This document shows positions 34,650 through 44,230 of a stretch of DNA of 64,000 bases, piece by piece. The notes below the pieces were generated by a model that searched no databases, was not told where the DNA came from, and was given only the letters and a program-made list of their open reading frames with translations. The stretch is from positions 67,455-131,454 of the forward strand of contig QKWP01000071.1 in the NCBI GenBank assembly GCA_003550325.1, written 5' to 3'. Origin of the DNA: Gigaspora rosea. Its lineage: Eukaryota > Glomeromycota > Glomeromycetes > Diversisporales > Gigasporaceae. How positions within the stretch are numbered: position 1 is the first letter of the stretch; each line of letters begins with the position of its first letter. A program made the translations under genes and the position numbers.

Positions 34650-35304
34650 AATATCAAAACAAATGCTATGACAAAATTTTTTCAAAACTTTGAGTGAAAA
34701 TATCTTAGCAACCATCAAGCCAAATTTGATGAACTTTTTTTATTAGAATTCTATAAATTCATAGAATTCAAATAAAAAAAAGTTCATAAAATTTGGCTTG
34801 AAGGCTGCTAAGATATTTTAACTTAAAGTTTAGAAAAATTTTGGTGCAGCATTTGTTTTAATATACGTTTTAAATTTTTTCAAAACTTTGAATGAAGATA
34901 ACCTAGTAACAATCAAGTCAAATTTAACAATTTTTTTTTATTTGAATTTTATTAGTTTTTTTCATAGAATTCAAACAAAAAAAGTTTATTAAATTTGGCC
35001 CAGTAGTTGCTAAGATATCTTTGCTTAAAGTTTAAAGAAATTTTGTAGTTTGTTTTGTTAAATAATTTTGATTTTTTTCAAACTTTGAGCAAAGATATCT
35101 TAGCAACTACAGGGTCAAATTCGATGAACTTTTTTTGTTTGAATTCTACAAATCTATAGAATTTTTTAAAAAAATGTTTGTTGAATTTGGTCTAATAGTT
35201 ATTAAGATATCTTTGCTCAAAGTTTAAAAAAAGTTAAATTTGTAGGGAGGTATGAATAGATATTTTGTGAGTATAAAAAGTATTTCTCTATTAATAACAT
35301 ATTA

Positions 35305-35452
35305 AGGGAGTAACAAAAATCAGGTGGTTTTTTAGGGGGGGGGGTAAAAAAAGTTGAAATTATATATAAGAACCTGGCTATTTATATATTGAGGAAAAGG
35401 GAAGGGTGTAGGCCTCTGATAAAAAATAATCAGGTGATTAATGACACTGCCC
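35305..35452 (-). mobile_element. PIF/Harbinger-like MITE copy 3
   Basis: 148 bp, reverse orientation: starts AGGGAGTAACAAAAATCAGG, ends TAATGACACTGCCC, with TTA on both sides (35302-35304, 35453-35455). Same family as 13379-13528. It contains a 10-base G run that may be a sequencing soft spot. Confidence 0.85.
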
Positions 35453-35764
35453 TTATTAATTTCATACTAATTTTATTAACTAAAAACTTAGAGATCCTAT
35501 TACTAAAAATAAGCAAGACCATTTAAAATTGATTCTTTAGTTAATATTACTCCTCTGATAGACTAAAGTTATTAGTTTTCTTCTAGATTTCTATTTTAAC
35601 AATGGAATACACACAATATGATTTTTCATTTAATTTATAAACTAGTATCACCTGGTGTAATACTTGTCTGCATCATATATTTAAATAAAAATATTATTTG
35701 AATATTTTGTTGCTTATTATTTATTTAATAGGTTGATTTAAATCAATTGTGCTTTATATGATCT

Positions 35765-36185
35765 TGGGTCTGGCCAATTGCATAACGGTTATGCTCCAAG
35801 GTTTTAAATCATAAGATTGCTAGTTCAAATCAAGTAGTGGCGATTTGTAAGAAAAACAGCTAGACTAGACTAAATTAGGGAACTGAAATACTATGGAATA
35901 CAGGAACTCAGTATGTCAATGATGGACTTAATTCCTAGAATGGGCAGTGATCTGCAATCAAGACTACAGCAATAAAAGCTGTGCCAGAACCCTGATTTGG
36001 AATAACTAAAGTCACAAGATATAATGTGAGGCCTAAGTCTGGATATTATGAGATCTATGTAAACACATAGTGTAGCAGTCTGAAAATTGGCTGCAAAGAC
36101 TTTTGGCCACTGTGGAGGTCGATAAGACAGGTAGGTTGCTTTTAGGTAGTGTTAAAGCAAGCTAGAAGAATTCAGTTTGTATTGG
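35765..36185 (+). mobile_element. decayed tRNA-headed SINE, same family as 36660-37123
   Basis: A tRNA-like head at 35768-35860: ATTGCATAACGGTTATGCTC as box-A region and CTAGTTCAAATC as box B. Then comes a body containing CAGAACCCTGATTTGGAATA and ACTAAAGTCACAAGATATAA. These align with the reverse complement of 36660-37123 (AGAACCCGATTAGGAATAAC, CGAAGTCATACAAGATGTAA), with most differences being C/G to T/A. No tail or target duplication was fixed. Confidence 0.7.
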
Positions 36186-36297
36186 TGGAAAATAAATAAC
36201 AACTATTATAAATTACTAAAAATAACACCAGCAAGACTGTCAAAAAAATTGCATTTTGAACTTATAATAATTATCATAAAAGTTATAGAATTATATG

Positions 36298-36543
36298 GGA
36301 GGCGTCAATAGAAACCAGGCAAATCATTTTTAGTAATTTTTTTTTAAACTTTAGATTAAAATATCTTAACAACTATTAAACCAATCTTGATAAAAATTTT
36401 TTTAGTTTAATTCTATAACTACATAGAATTAAAATTAAAAATTTTTTTATCAAGATTGGTTTAATAGTTGCTAAGATAATTTAATCTAAAGTTTAAAAAA
36501 AATTTACTTAGAAACAATTTGCCTGGTTTCTATTGACGCCCTC
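36298..36543. mobile_element. near-perfect palindromic MITE, relative of the array unit
   Basis: Arms GGCGTCAATAGAAACCAGGC and its complement, with ATAT on both flanks. The core (AAACTTTAGATTAAAATATC, CTTAACAACTATTAAACC) resembles the palindrome unit repeated in 32365-35288. It could fold into a hairpin over nearly its whole 245 bp. Confidence 0.8.
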
Positions 36544-36659
36544 ATATCTATAACTCCATGTCTGATTATGCAAGTTTAGAGTATTTTAACACTGATTTTT
36601 AATATGAGATTGCTGCATATTTTAGAGCTTCCATATCAAAACCCAATGCCAAAATATAT

Positions 36660-37123
36660 ATATATATATTTTTTTTAATCTTAAGACCCAGCGCTCTTCT
36701 CTGTAATCCTCCTTTTGAGCAACCTCCACTTAAACCCAACTCTGATAAACCAACCGGCTTGTCTTACGCCGCCCAGAAGACCTCTGTCGTCAGAGCTTTG
36801 GCCACTCAGAGATGTTACTGTGATGAAGGCTTCATCCGGCTTGCCTTTCACCACCCAAATGTGGGTCTGCACCGCATTATTTAACTTCTTGCAGGACCAG
36901 CCAAGCTACTCCAGTCCTGTTTCCTGTGGGTACGTATACATTATACGGAAACGCTGCTATCAAGTTCGTGCCTCATTGGACCGACCTTACATCTTGTATG
37001 ACTTCGGTTATTCCTAATCGGGTTCTGACTATCAAATTCAATTTACTGGCAGGCGGTATTGAACCGGCAACCTTCGATTGGGGACCTGGGAGCATAACCG
37101 CTATGCTATCGACCCGCAGGTCT
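36660..37123 (-). mobile_element. tRNA-headed SINE with 15 bp target duplication
   Basis: On the minus strand it starts at 37123 with a tRNA-like head: TAGCATAGCGGTTATGCTCC (box A region) and GCCGGTTCAATACCGCC (box B, GGTTCAATACC). A ~350 bp GC-balanced body follows, ending in an A-rich TTAAAAAAAATATATATAT tail at 36660-36690. AATGCCAAAATATAT is duplicated at 36645-36659 and 37124-37138. RNA polymerase III promoter boxes, A-rich tail and a 15 bp duplication are the marks of a LINE-mobilised SINE. Short frames on both strands here are artefacts. Confidence 0.85.
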
Positions 37124-37728
37124 AATGCCAAAATATATTTGTCAAACCCAAAATAGTATTTATAATATGTATAAGTCTAACACAATTTCAATATTTACTT
37201 AATGTTATATTTTTACTGTTTTTGGTTTGCGCAACTATATTGCACAGCTACTTATTTAGCAATTATATCAGAGATACATATGTACATACATGATCATTAT
37301 ACAAATAACTATATAATACCAAAGCAAGATAATTTTGTGATACTAATAAAATAATCACAAGTATATTGGGATGAGTTAGCAGAAAAAGGAAAATTTATTA
37401 GATAAATTTGTCCCTTTTCTACTGACTTACCCCATATGAGATACGATAATGATCAATAAATTTATATAATCTTATGAAAAGCATTCATATTATATGATAC
37501 AGTATTTATTTGGGCTATTATAGCAGATAATTTAAACTAAAGCGGTTTTGTTGAAATTTGTAGAATTATCATAATTGAAAAGTGAAATTATTGTAAAATT
37601 GAAGTCAGTAGCGTTATTTCTTTTTTGCTAAAGCAAGCTAACTATAAATAAAGAAATATGTGTAAAAGAATATATGTAAAGAAACAATAGAATAATGTGT
37701 CTTCATCTTGGAGCAAGTTGTAAGGATA

Positions 37729-38566
37729 GGAATCAGTTAAAAATTTCTAGTCAATTAGTTAGTCAACTAAAACTGTTAGTTATCGACTAACTAAAAATTG
37801 ACTAATCGATTACTAATCAACTAATTGACTAATCAATTAATTGACTAATTGATTGGTCAATTAGCAATTAGTTGATTAGTCAACTAGTCGATTAGTCGAT
37901 TAATCATTGATTATTTATTATCAATTAATCAATTAGTCAATTTAGTTAGGTTTATAAAATATATATTATAGAATATACATATATATGTGCATATATATAT
38001 GTGAACCTATATGTGCTGATATATTATTTATTAACCAAACTAGTTGACTAGTTGATTAATCAACTAATCAACTAATCAACCAATTGACTAATTGACTAAT
38101 CAACTAGTTGACTAATTGACTAAGCAACTAATCAACTAATCGACTAATCAACTATTGACTAGTCAACTAATTGACTAATCAACTAATCAATCGACTAACT
38201 ACAAAAAAATTTAGTCAATTAGTCAACTAATAGTCAATTAGTCAACTAATAGTCGATTAGTTAACTAATAGTCAATTAGTCGACTAATGACTATATGGGT
38301 GGGATCTTTGCTAGGAAAATCACACTTTGAGATTTTCAAATTCAGACCAAACTTAGTCCAGAATATCAGTTTTTATTTGCATATAAATCAGCCTTTACTT
38401 TATTGATTCTATAGTTTATTAAATAAACTATAGAATCAATAAAATAATGGCTGATTTACATGTAAATAAGAACTGATATTCTGGACTAAGTTTGGTCTGA
38501 ATTTGCCCAATCAGAAAATCTTGAAGGTGATTTTTCTAGCAAAGATCCCATACGATTCCTATCCTT
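37729..38566. mobile_element. element with AAGGATAGGAATC ends and a TAGTCAAC satellite
   Basis: AAGGATAGGAATC at 37729 is mirrored by GATTCCTATCCTT ending at 38566. Between them, about 37745-38295 consists of short steps of TTAGTCAACTAA/TTGACTAATCGA in both orientations. A palindromic MITE (38296-38550) has landed near the right end. No target duplication was found. Confidence 0.6.
38296..38550. mobile_element. 255 bp palindromic MITE flanked by TA
   Basis: Begins TGGGTGGGATCTTTGCTAG and ends CTAGCAAAGATCCCA. The two arms are complementary almost to the centre (TTTATTAAATAAA near 38415). TA on both sides suggests a Tc1/mariner-type insertion. Confidence 0.8.
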
Positions 38567-38770
38567 AGTGAGTTGGGCAGGTCATGTAATTTAAGTTCAA
38601 GCACCTGTAGATTTGGTTATGTCATCACCAATTCTTATCCCTTACTTTGTTATGCAGGCATATTTGTCTGTGAAAATTTTAAAATTTTAAATTTTTTAAA
38701 TAAAACCTTAAATATTAATTTTAGCTATATATTTTCTAAGTAAAAATTATAATATTAGTGTTCTGTTTTA

Positions 38771-39369
38771 GGGGCGTGCCATTTATCACATGATTTATAC
38801 CATGGATACATGGGTCAGACTAGTGATCATGTCTATATATAATATATATAATACTGTATATATATTAAATTATATACAGTATATAATATGTATATAACTG
38901 ATAATATATATTATTTAATATTAAGTAACTTTTTTCTACAAGTCTGTTTTGGATGATTTTACTACCAAAATGTTTGTATCAATGAGATGATTCTAACAAA
39001 CTCAATATCATTAAAATCCAATCACAGAATCACTAAATCGTTAAGGTTTTGTATTATTAGTTATATAAATTTTAATATATATATCATATAAATAATAATA
39101 CAAAGCCTTAGCGATCTTATGACCCTGTGATTTGATTTTAATAATTTTGGTCGTGTTAGAATCGTCTCATTGAGACGAACATTTTGGTAGTAAAATCATC
39201 CAAAATGGACCAGTAGATCAAAAGTTATTTAATATTATATATATTTATATAATATATTATAAATATTAGTTGTTATATTAACCAATCAGAATTGAGATTA
39301 GGATGATCACACCATATATGGATGGGCGGCTATTAAGTAAAAAATATTACATAATAAATGACACGCCTC
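38771..39369. mobile_element. Harbinger-like TIR element with nested foldback
   Basis: Ends GGGGCGTGCCATTTATCACA and ATAAATGACACGCCTC are inverted, flanked by TTA (38768-38770, 39370-39372). A 304 bp foldback (38924-39227) is inside. Non-coding. Confidence 0.75.
38924..39227. mobile_element. 304 bp foldback MITE with 10 bp target duplication
   Basis: Inverted arms share TTTTGGATGATTTTACTACC and extend to the centre. TTTAATATTA is duplicated at 38914-38923 and 39228-39237, consistent with a Mutator-like mechanism. Confidence 0.78.
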
Positions 39370-39372
39370 TTA

Positions 39373-40735
39373 TCAACTTTATTATAAATTTTTTTTAAAA
39401 TTATTAAAAAACTTGGTGTAATAAAAGTTTAAAGTTTTTGTTTTGGAACTTTTACTATAAAATTTTTTCAGTATTTTTCTTTGGATTTTATATATTCCTG
39501 TCTATAAAAAAAACTTTTACTTCTAATACAAGTCTTAATTTTTACATGTAAATCATATAAAGTCAAATAATGAAAGTTGTCATCCTTTATATAAACTATA
39601 ATATTGTATTAGAAATTATATTTTTAAAACCAATATTTAAAAAATTCACCAAGATATTGTAAAATATTTTTTTGGTTAAAAAATTTCTTTAAAATTTAAT
39701 ATTTTCAGCCTATAAGCAACATAAACTTTTTGTCTTATAATATAAATTTAAATAATTCAAAAATATAATCTTTGTTTTTAAATATTATAATACCAAATTT
39801 TATTTAAATATTTTAAATGATTAAAAAAATAGATCAGAAGTATATTTATAGTAATTATGCAAGCAAATTTGTCTGCAAACTATTACAAACTAAGGGATAC
39901 TTACTTGAACATTCATTTGTAGTATTTAAAATAAGATATTTAAATTTATAAATATTTACTATATGCTAATAATATTAAGATTTAAGAAAACTTAATTATT
40001 ATTAAGTATTGTAAAGACCTGTATTAATATAGTAATTATCAAATCTAGTTATATATTTAAAATTATGTATTTTATTTATTTATTTATTTTTTTTGAGTAA
40101 GGTTGTGCCTTGAAGACTTTTTATTAAGTATATATTATGTAATACAATATTATACTATATTTAAGTACAACAAATTCAGATATTCTTAACTATCTGTGAC
40201 CTAAATCTACTAGAGCTTTCCATACCCATTTTCTGTATAATTTGAATTTTTGGACTACTTCCTATTTTGTCATTCCGCTACTTACTATATTTCCCGCTTC
40301 ATTCATATTGTCGATTCTATACTTCAAGCAGGTGCAAGGGCCTTGCCCAGATGATCATAACCTCACATTTACTTTTTAAACCTTGGTGTTTTGAGATTAC
40401 CCACGTGGTGGCAGGGGCCAAGCTAAGCTTTACCCACTACTCTCAGTAATCTATTATATATTACAGCAGGTATGCTATCTGGATTGGTCAGCAAATACTT
40501 CATTAAAGGTAGGTGAGCACCAGCTGTGTTGCATAACTGGCCCAAGTAAGAACTACCACTATTCTCAGCAAGCTAACTCTCACTTCTCCTATGTGGCATA
40601 GCTACTCCCAACTGGATTTCATAATACATTTTTGTACTACCTCCAACTTCTTGTAGAGTGGTTGGTGTTCTACTGTTGGTTAGTCCAGGGAGCTTTATTT
40701 CAGCATTGTACTTCTTATTGGGTAATTTGTCATTT
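39373..40735. other. non-coding stretch, partly GC-balanced
   Basis: 39373-40190 is AT-rich with nothing recognised. 40195-40735 is noticeably less AT-rich (for example GGTGCAAGGGCCTTGCCC and CACGTGGTGGCAGGGGCC). It has no convincing frame or terminal repeats; it may be a transposon fragment or a decayed exon. Confidence 0.4.
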
Positions 40736-40739
40736 TGCC

Positions 40740-41540
40740 TTTGATTGATTATAATTGATCAAAAGACTATAATTGATATTGAGTTTGATTGATCATGATT
40801 GAACAACAAATTTCATGATCGATCATAACAGATTTGACCAAGCAATTGGTCATACCATGTTCAAAATTCAATCTCTAACTATTAAAACTGATAAATTGGT
40901 AATACTGGTAAAACTGGTGAAACTGACGATATGATAAAACTGTAATATTAGTAAAACTATAGTAGTAATATTAATTGATAGTCTGCCAGATGAGATTGTT
41001 ATGATGCAAATAATATATGAAAATTACTTGTAGGCAAAATGTGGCATGCAAACATATAAAACTTATTTATACCAAATTAATAGCTTGTATTGATTAATAA
41101 AAAGTTACAGAGCTTATTGAGATGAATCTGATAGTGGTTAGATCATCCAAATTAGCCTAGTAGATAGCGAGATATAGTTAAAAAATGATTGGCTAATTAT
41201 ATAAAATCTCTGTTTGTATAGAGATTTTATATAGTTAGCCAATCATTTTTCAATGATATCTCACCATATATTAGGCTAATTTGGATGATCTAATTATTTT
41301 TAGATGCATCTCAACGAGCTCTACAACTTTCAATTCATCAATACAAGTTGTTAACTTAGTATAAAAAGTTTTATATGTATTTATACCCTATAAGTAATTT
41401 TCATATGTGATTTGCATTACATTACAATTTCACTAATATCATCAGTTTTACCAGTTTCACCAGTATCACTAGTATTATCAATTTCACAAGTTTCATCAGT
41501 TACACCAATAGAAATTGGTAATTGGTTATTGTGAAAATTA
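40740..41540. repeat. TTGATCA tract, inverted ACTGGT arrays and central foldback
   Basis: 40740-40870 is TTGATCA-rich; 40885-40985 has ACTGGTAAA steps; 41430-41525 has the inverted ACCAGTTTC/ATCACTAGT steps. Between them is a foldback MITE (41012-41427). The organisation repeats that of 11919-12850. Confidence 0.65.
41012..41427. mobile_element. foldback MITE of the dispersed GATTGGCTGAC family
   Basis: A palindrome centred at about 41219 (AAATCTCTGTTTGTATAGAG). Each arm carries the unit found twice per arm in the 2377-5286 element (GAAAATTACTTGTAGGCAAA, GATCATCCAAATTAGCCTAG, GATTGGCTAATTATATAAAA). Outer ends ATGATGCAAAT... and ...ATTTGCATTAC. Confidence 0.75.
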
Positions 41541-41573
41541 GTGCACCATTACAGTTTAGTTTCACTAGTAGCT

Positions 41574-42573
41574 TTACTTGAAACTCTCAGAAGGCCTTAC
41601 AAAAGAACAAATTTGAAAGTTAAAGGCGCAAGCAAGACACTACCTAATTTGAGAAGAAGAGCGTATCAACAAAATGGACAAAACTCTAACCAACCTTTAC
41701 AAGTACTAAAAAGAGGGCAAGTAATGTTATACTACAGGCAATACATAAGGATCTCATCTCTGGTCACCTAAAAGAAAATGTGACAATAGAAAAAGTTAAA
41801 AAATATTATTGGAACTAAATAGTGATGGATATAAAAATGTATGTGAAAAGCTGCAATATATATCAATGGCAGGAAAACCAAAGATGCAGAAAGCTCTATA
41901 TCCAATAAAAGTATTCTAGCTGTTTGACTGTATAGGATTGAACATTGTGGAACTGTTATCAGTCATAAAGAAGAGACCCAATATTTAGTTGTAGCTGTTG
42001 AGTATGTCACAAAATGGGCAGAGGCCTGTGCTCTCCCCAATTGTTCTGCCAAATCTGTTGCAGCATTCCTATTAGAAGATGTAACATGCTAACATAGGTG
42101 TTCCAAAAAGGCTTTGATTGACCAAAGAACCCATTTTTGTAACAAAGTTATGGAAGTGGTTTGCAAAAAAACAGGGATCCAATATAAACTATCATCAACG
42201 TACCACTTAAAACCAATGGTTTGGTAGAAAGGTACAACTAGACTTTATGTGAAGTGTTAGCAAAGTGTACAAGTTAGTATTATGGGAATTGGGATAAATA
42301 CATAGATTTGGCATTGTTTGCATATAGGACTGCCAGACATAATATGACCAAATTTGACCCTTTCTATAGTAGGGAGGCTATTCTGCCTGTAGACTTAATA
42401 ATCGACACATACCTAGTAGAAGATATGTATTAAGGCCCATGAAAACATCTGAAAATCGCAACAAGAACAGTAATGGCACCACGACCAGCAATACCTATAA
42501 CAAAGTTTTGAAATAGATGAGAAGGTTTTGTGATAAAGACAGATTAGGGTAGAAGCTAGGAGAAAAGCTAGAG
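41574..42573 (+). pseudogene. Ty3-B integrase relic
   Basis: Fragments in order: LETLRRPYKRTN linker, LQAIHKDLISGHLKENVTIE with KVKKYYW (zinc head, HHCC partly visible), a decayed first catalytic block near ...LTV-D-TLWNCYQS, a VEYVTKWAEACALPNCSAKSV-like strand, and NGLVERYN-TLCEVLAK with the catalytic Glu retained (about 42217-42265). Then follow NWDKYIDLALFAYRTARHNM and SREAILPVDLIIDT. Frameshifts and stops are frequent. A hAT MITE interrupts the end of the domain at 42574. Confidence 0.75.
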
Positions 42574-43032
42574 TAGAGATGTGATCCATTATCCATTTTT
42601 ATCTGTTTTTATATTACTGCTGATTTCAAAATTAGTGGGACAATGTGAAAAATTTTTGTTGATCCACAGTAAATTTTCGGTAATTACATTTATCGAAAAT
42701 TTTATAGTTTTTCGGTAATATAATTTCGGCCGAAATTATTATCATGATATTGATTGTTTTGATTTTCGGACTAATCCGGGATGTTTTGTAACAAAACGTC
42801 CCGGATCAGTCCGAAAATCAAAACAATCAATACCGTGATAATAATTCGGCCGAAATTATATTACCGAAAAACTATAAAATTTTTTGATAAATGTAATTAC
42901 CGAAAATTTACTGTGGATCAACAAAAATTTTTCACATTGTCCCAATAATTTTGAAATCAGCAGTAAAATCCGTGGATATCCGCGGATTTTAATATGAAAA
43001 CGGATGGAAACGGATAACGGATCACATCTCTA
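42574..43032. mobile_element. 459 bp near-perfect palindromic hAT MITE
   Basis: Begins TAGAGATGTGATCC and ends GGATCACATCTCTA, with a perfect 8 bp duplication AGCTAGAG (42566-42573 and 43033-43040). The arms are almost identical to the centre (GGGATGTTTTGTAACAAAAC, about 42800) and contain GC-rich steps such as TTCGGCCGAAAT. The low arm divergence marks it as one of the youngest insertions here. Confidence 0.9.
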
Positions 43033-43070
43033 AGCTAGAGGATAAGTGGAGAGCCTGTATTGCATCCACT

Positions 43071-43391
43071 TATTTGCGCGGGTAATACAGACTCCTGGAG
43101 AGGAAATAGCCAATTGGAGAGTGCAAATTTTGACTATTCCGGATCAACCCGACGAAGAATTCAAACACGTGTAAAAGAAGAAAAAAGCCAAAATACGCAA
43201 AAACTAATGTTTAAATCGATCTTGGTGCACTAAGTAAAAATGACGGGAATGAAAATTTACTTATATTCAGCATCATTCTAACCCTATAGCCTCTAACGTT
43301 AAGACCCTAACCCTAAAATTTTATCTCACGCACTTAGTTTATTTACAAAATCGGATTTCCTTTTTTGGTTTGTGTTACCCGCGCAAATAAG
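43071..43391. mobile_element. ~320 bp element with TTATTTGCGCGGGTAA ends
   Basis: ACTTATTTGCGCGGGTAATA at the left is mirrored by TTACCCGCGCAAATAAGT at the right. The flanking Ty3-B sequence CCTGTATTGCATCC / CCTGTATTGGGTCC is present on both sides (about 43057-43070 and 43400-43413), an apparent 14 bp duplication with two differences. The interior includes a short CCTAACCCTAA stretch. Superfamily unknown. Confidence 0.65.
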
Positions 43392-43499
43392 TAAAATGGG
43401 CCTGTATTGGGTCCATGATATAATTGGGATGGGACATATAAGTTATGTACTGTGGGCCATAACGAAAAAGTAATAAAAACAGTAGTTCACGGGAGTCAA

Positions 43500-44220
43500 C
43501 TAAAGAGATATATAGTATAAAATGACGAAATTGGTCATGATGTAACTATGGCCAACGAAATTGAATTTCAATATAAACATATAAAAAAAAATGGAATCAC
43601 GATTTGAGGATTTAAAAAGGACACTTCAACCACTTGTTAACAAGTTGAATGCGAACGAAGAACTAGAAATAAAGGAAAGTGAGTAATTTTCAAGATTGAA
43701 GGGCAAGTACTAGAAAAAACCATTGAGAGAAATGGAGGAAGTAAGGCTCAGCAAATACATGAAAATATGGCTCTGTCCTTCAGGATTTGAATCAAAATAC
43801 TGAAATAGAACCTATAATGGCTATAGAAATGATTAGTAGAACATGGGAAGAAAAGTTAGGCAATGTTTGTGGAGAAATAGAGCCATAAACCCCCGAATCC
43901 AATCGAACACTCATGTGCTAGAAGTATATTACAAGCTGGGCAATTTAATGGCAGAAAGAGGCTGGAGTAAAGAAGTTCAAAGAGAATTATGTCAACGGCT
44001 TACTGACTCGAAAGAAGGATTAGTATGGAGAATTTCAAAGAGAGTATACCTACTGTTCAGTACCTGAGGAGCATGGTACTGTATATGCACCAAGTCCAAC
44101 TGATCACTATCACTATACTAGAACGAATGTGGGAGTCAGATTTTTCCGGGGTTATGTTGGTAGAAGCTAGAAGGTTGAGGGACGAAGAAACTCTGGTTTC
44201 GGCGGAGCTCAACCTTTAAG
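43500..44220 (+). pseudogene. Ty3-B accessory ORF relic after integrase
   Basis: Between the integrase remnant and the 3' LTR, readable stretches include MESRFEDLKRTLQPLVNKLN (43591-43650), then GRKVRQCLWRNRAINPRIQS, NTHVLEVYYKLGNLMAERGW and KEVQRELCQRLTDSKEGLVW (43843-44030), and FSGVMLVEARRLRDEETLVS near the end. No family is recognised. As in Ty3-A, an extra protein sits downstream of integrase. Broken by frameshifts. Confidence 0.5.
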
Positions 44221-44230
44221 GGAGAGGATA
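44217..44230 (+). other. Ty3-B polypurine tract
   Basis: TAAGGGAGAGGATA directly precedes the TGTTACACG that opens the 3' LTR. Confidence 0.8.

Larger units (their letters stand above)
32365..35288. mobile_element. element made of a seven-unit palindrome array
   Basis: Ends GGTGATTACTTTTATACC and GAGTATAAAAAGTATTTCTC are imperfectly inverted, with perfect 8 bp flanks TATTAATA (32357-32364, 35289-35296). Inside, a ~145 bp palindrome (AAACTTTGAGCAAAGATATC on both arms, GAATTCTATGAATCTATAG at the centre) is repeated about every 200 bp, centred near 33765, 33965, 34160, 34355, 34760, 34960 and 35155. Three other elements are nested within. Non-coding. Confidence 0.75.
31993..41569. mobile_element. 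9.6 kb composite insertion between Ty3-B RNase H and integrase
   Basis: Starts ACTAGTAAAACTGATTAG and ends TTTAGTTTCACTAGT, with AGCT copies at 31989-31992 and 41570-41573. Ty3-B coding flanks (TKLKTKA... and LLETLRRPYKRTN) abut when it is removed. Just inside each end are ACTAGT/ACTGGT microsatellite tracts, with TTGATCA-rich tracts (32110-32335 and 40740-40870) next to them. The block may be one large element or several superposed ones; no autonomous transposase was seen. It contains nested elements listed separately. Confidence 0.55.

Noticed and set aside
36681..37156. Three short frames with apparently normal composition
   Set aside because: They lie within the SINE at 36660-37123 on both strands; its GC content lengthens chance frames.
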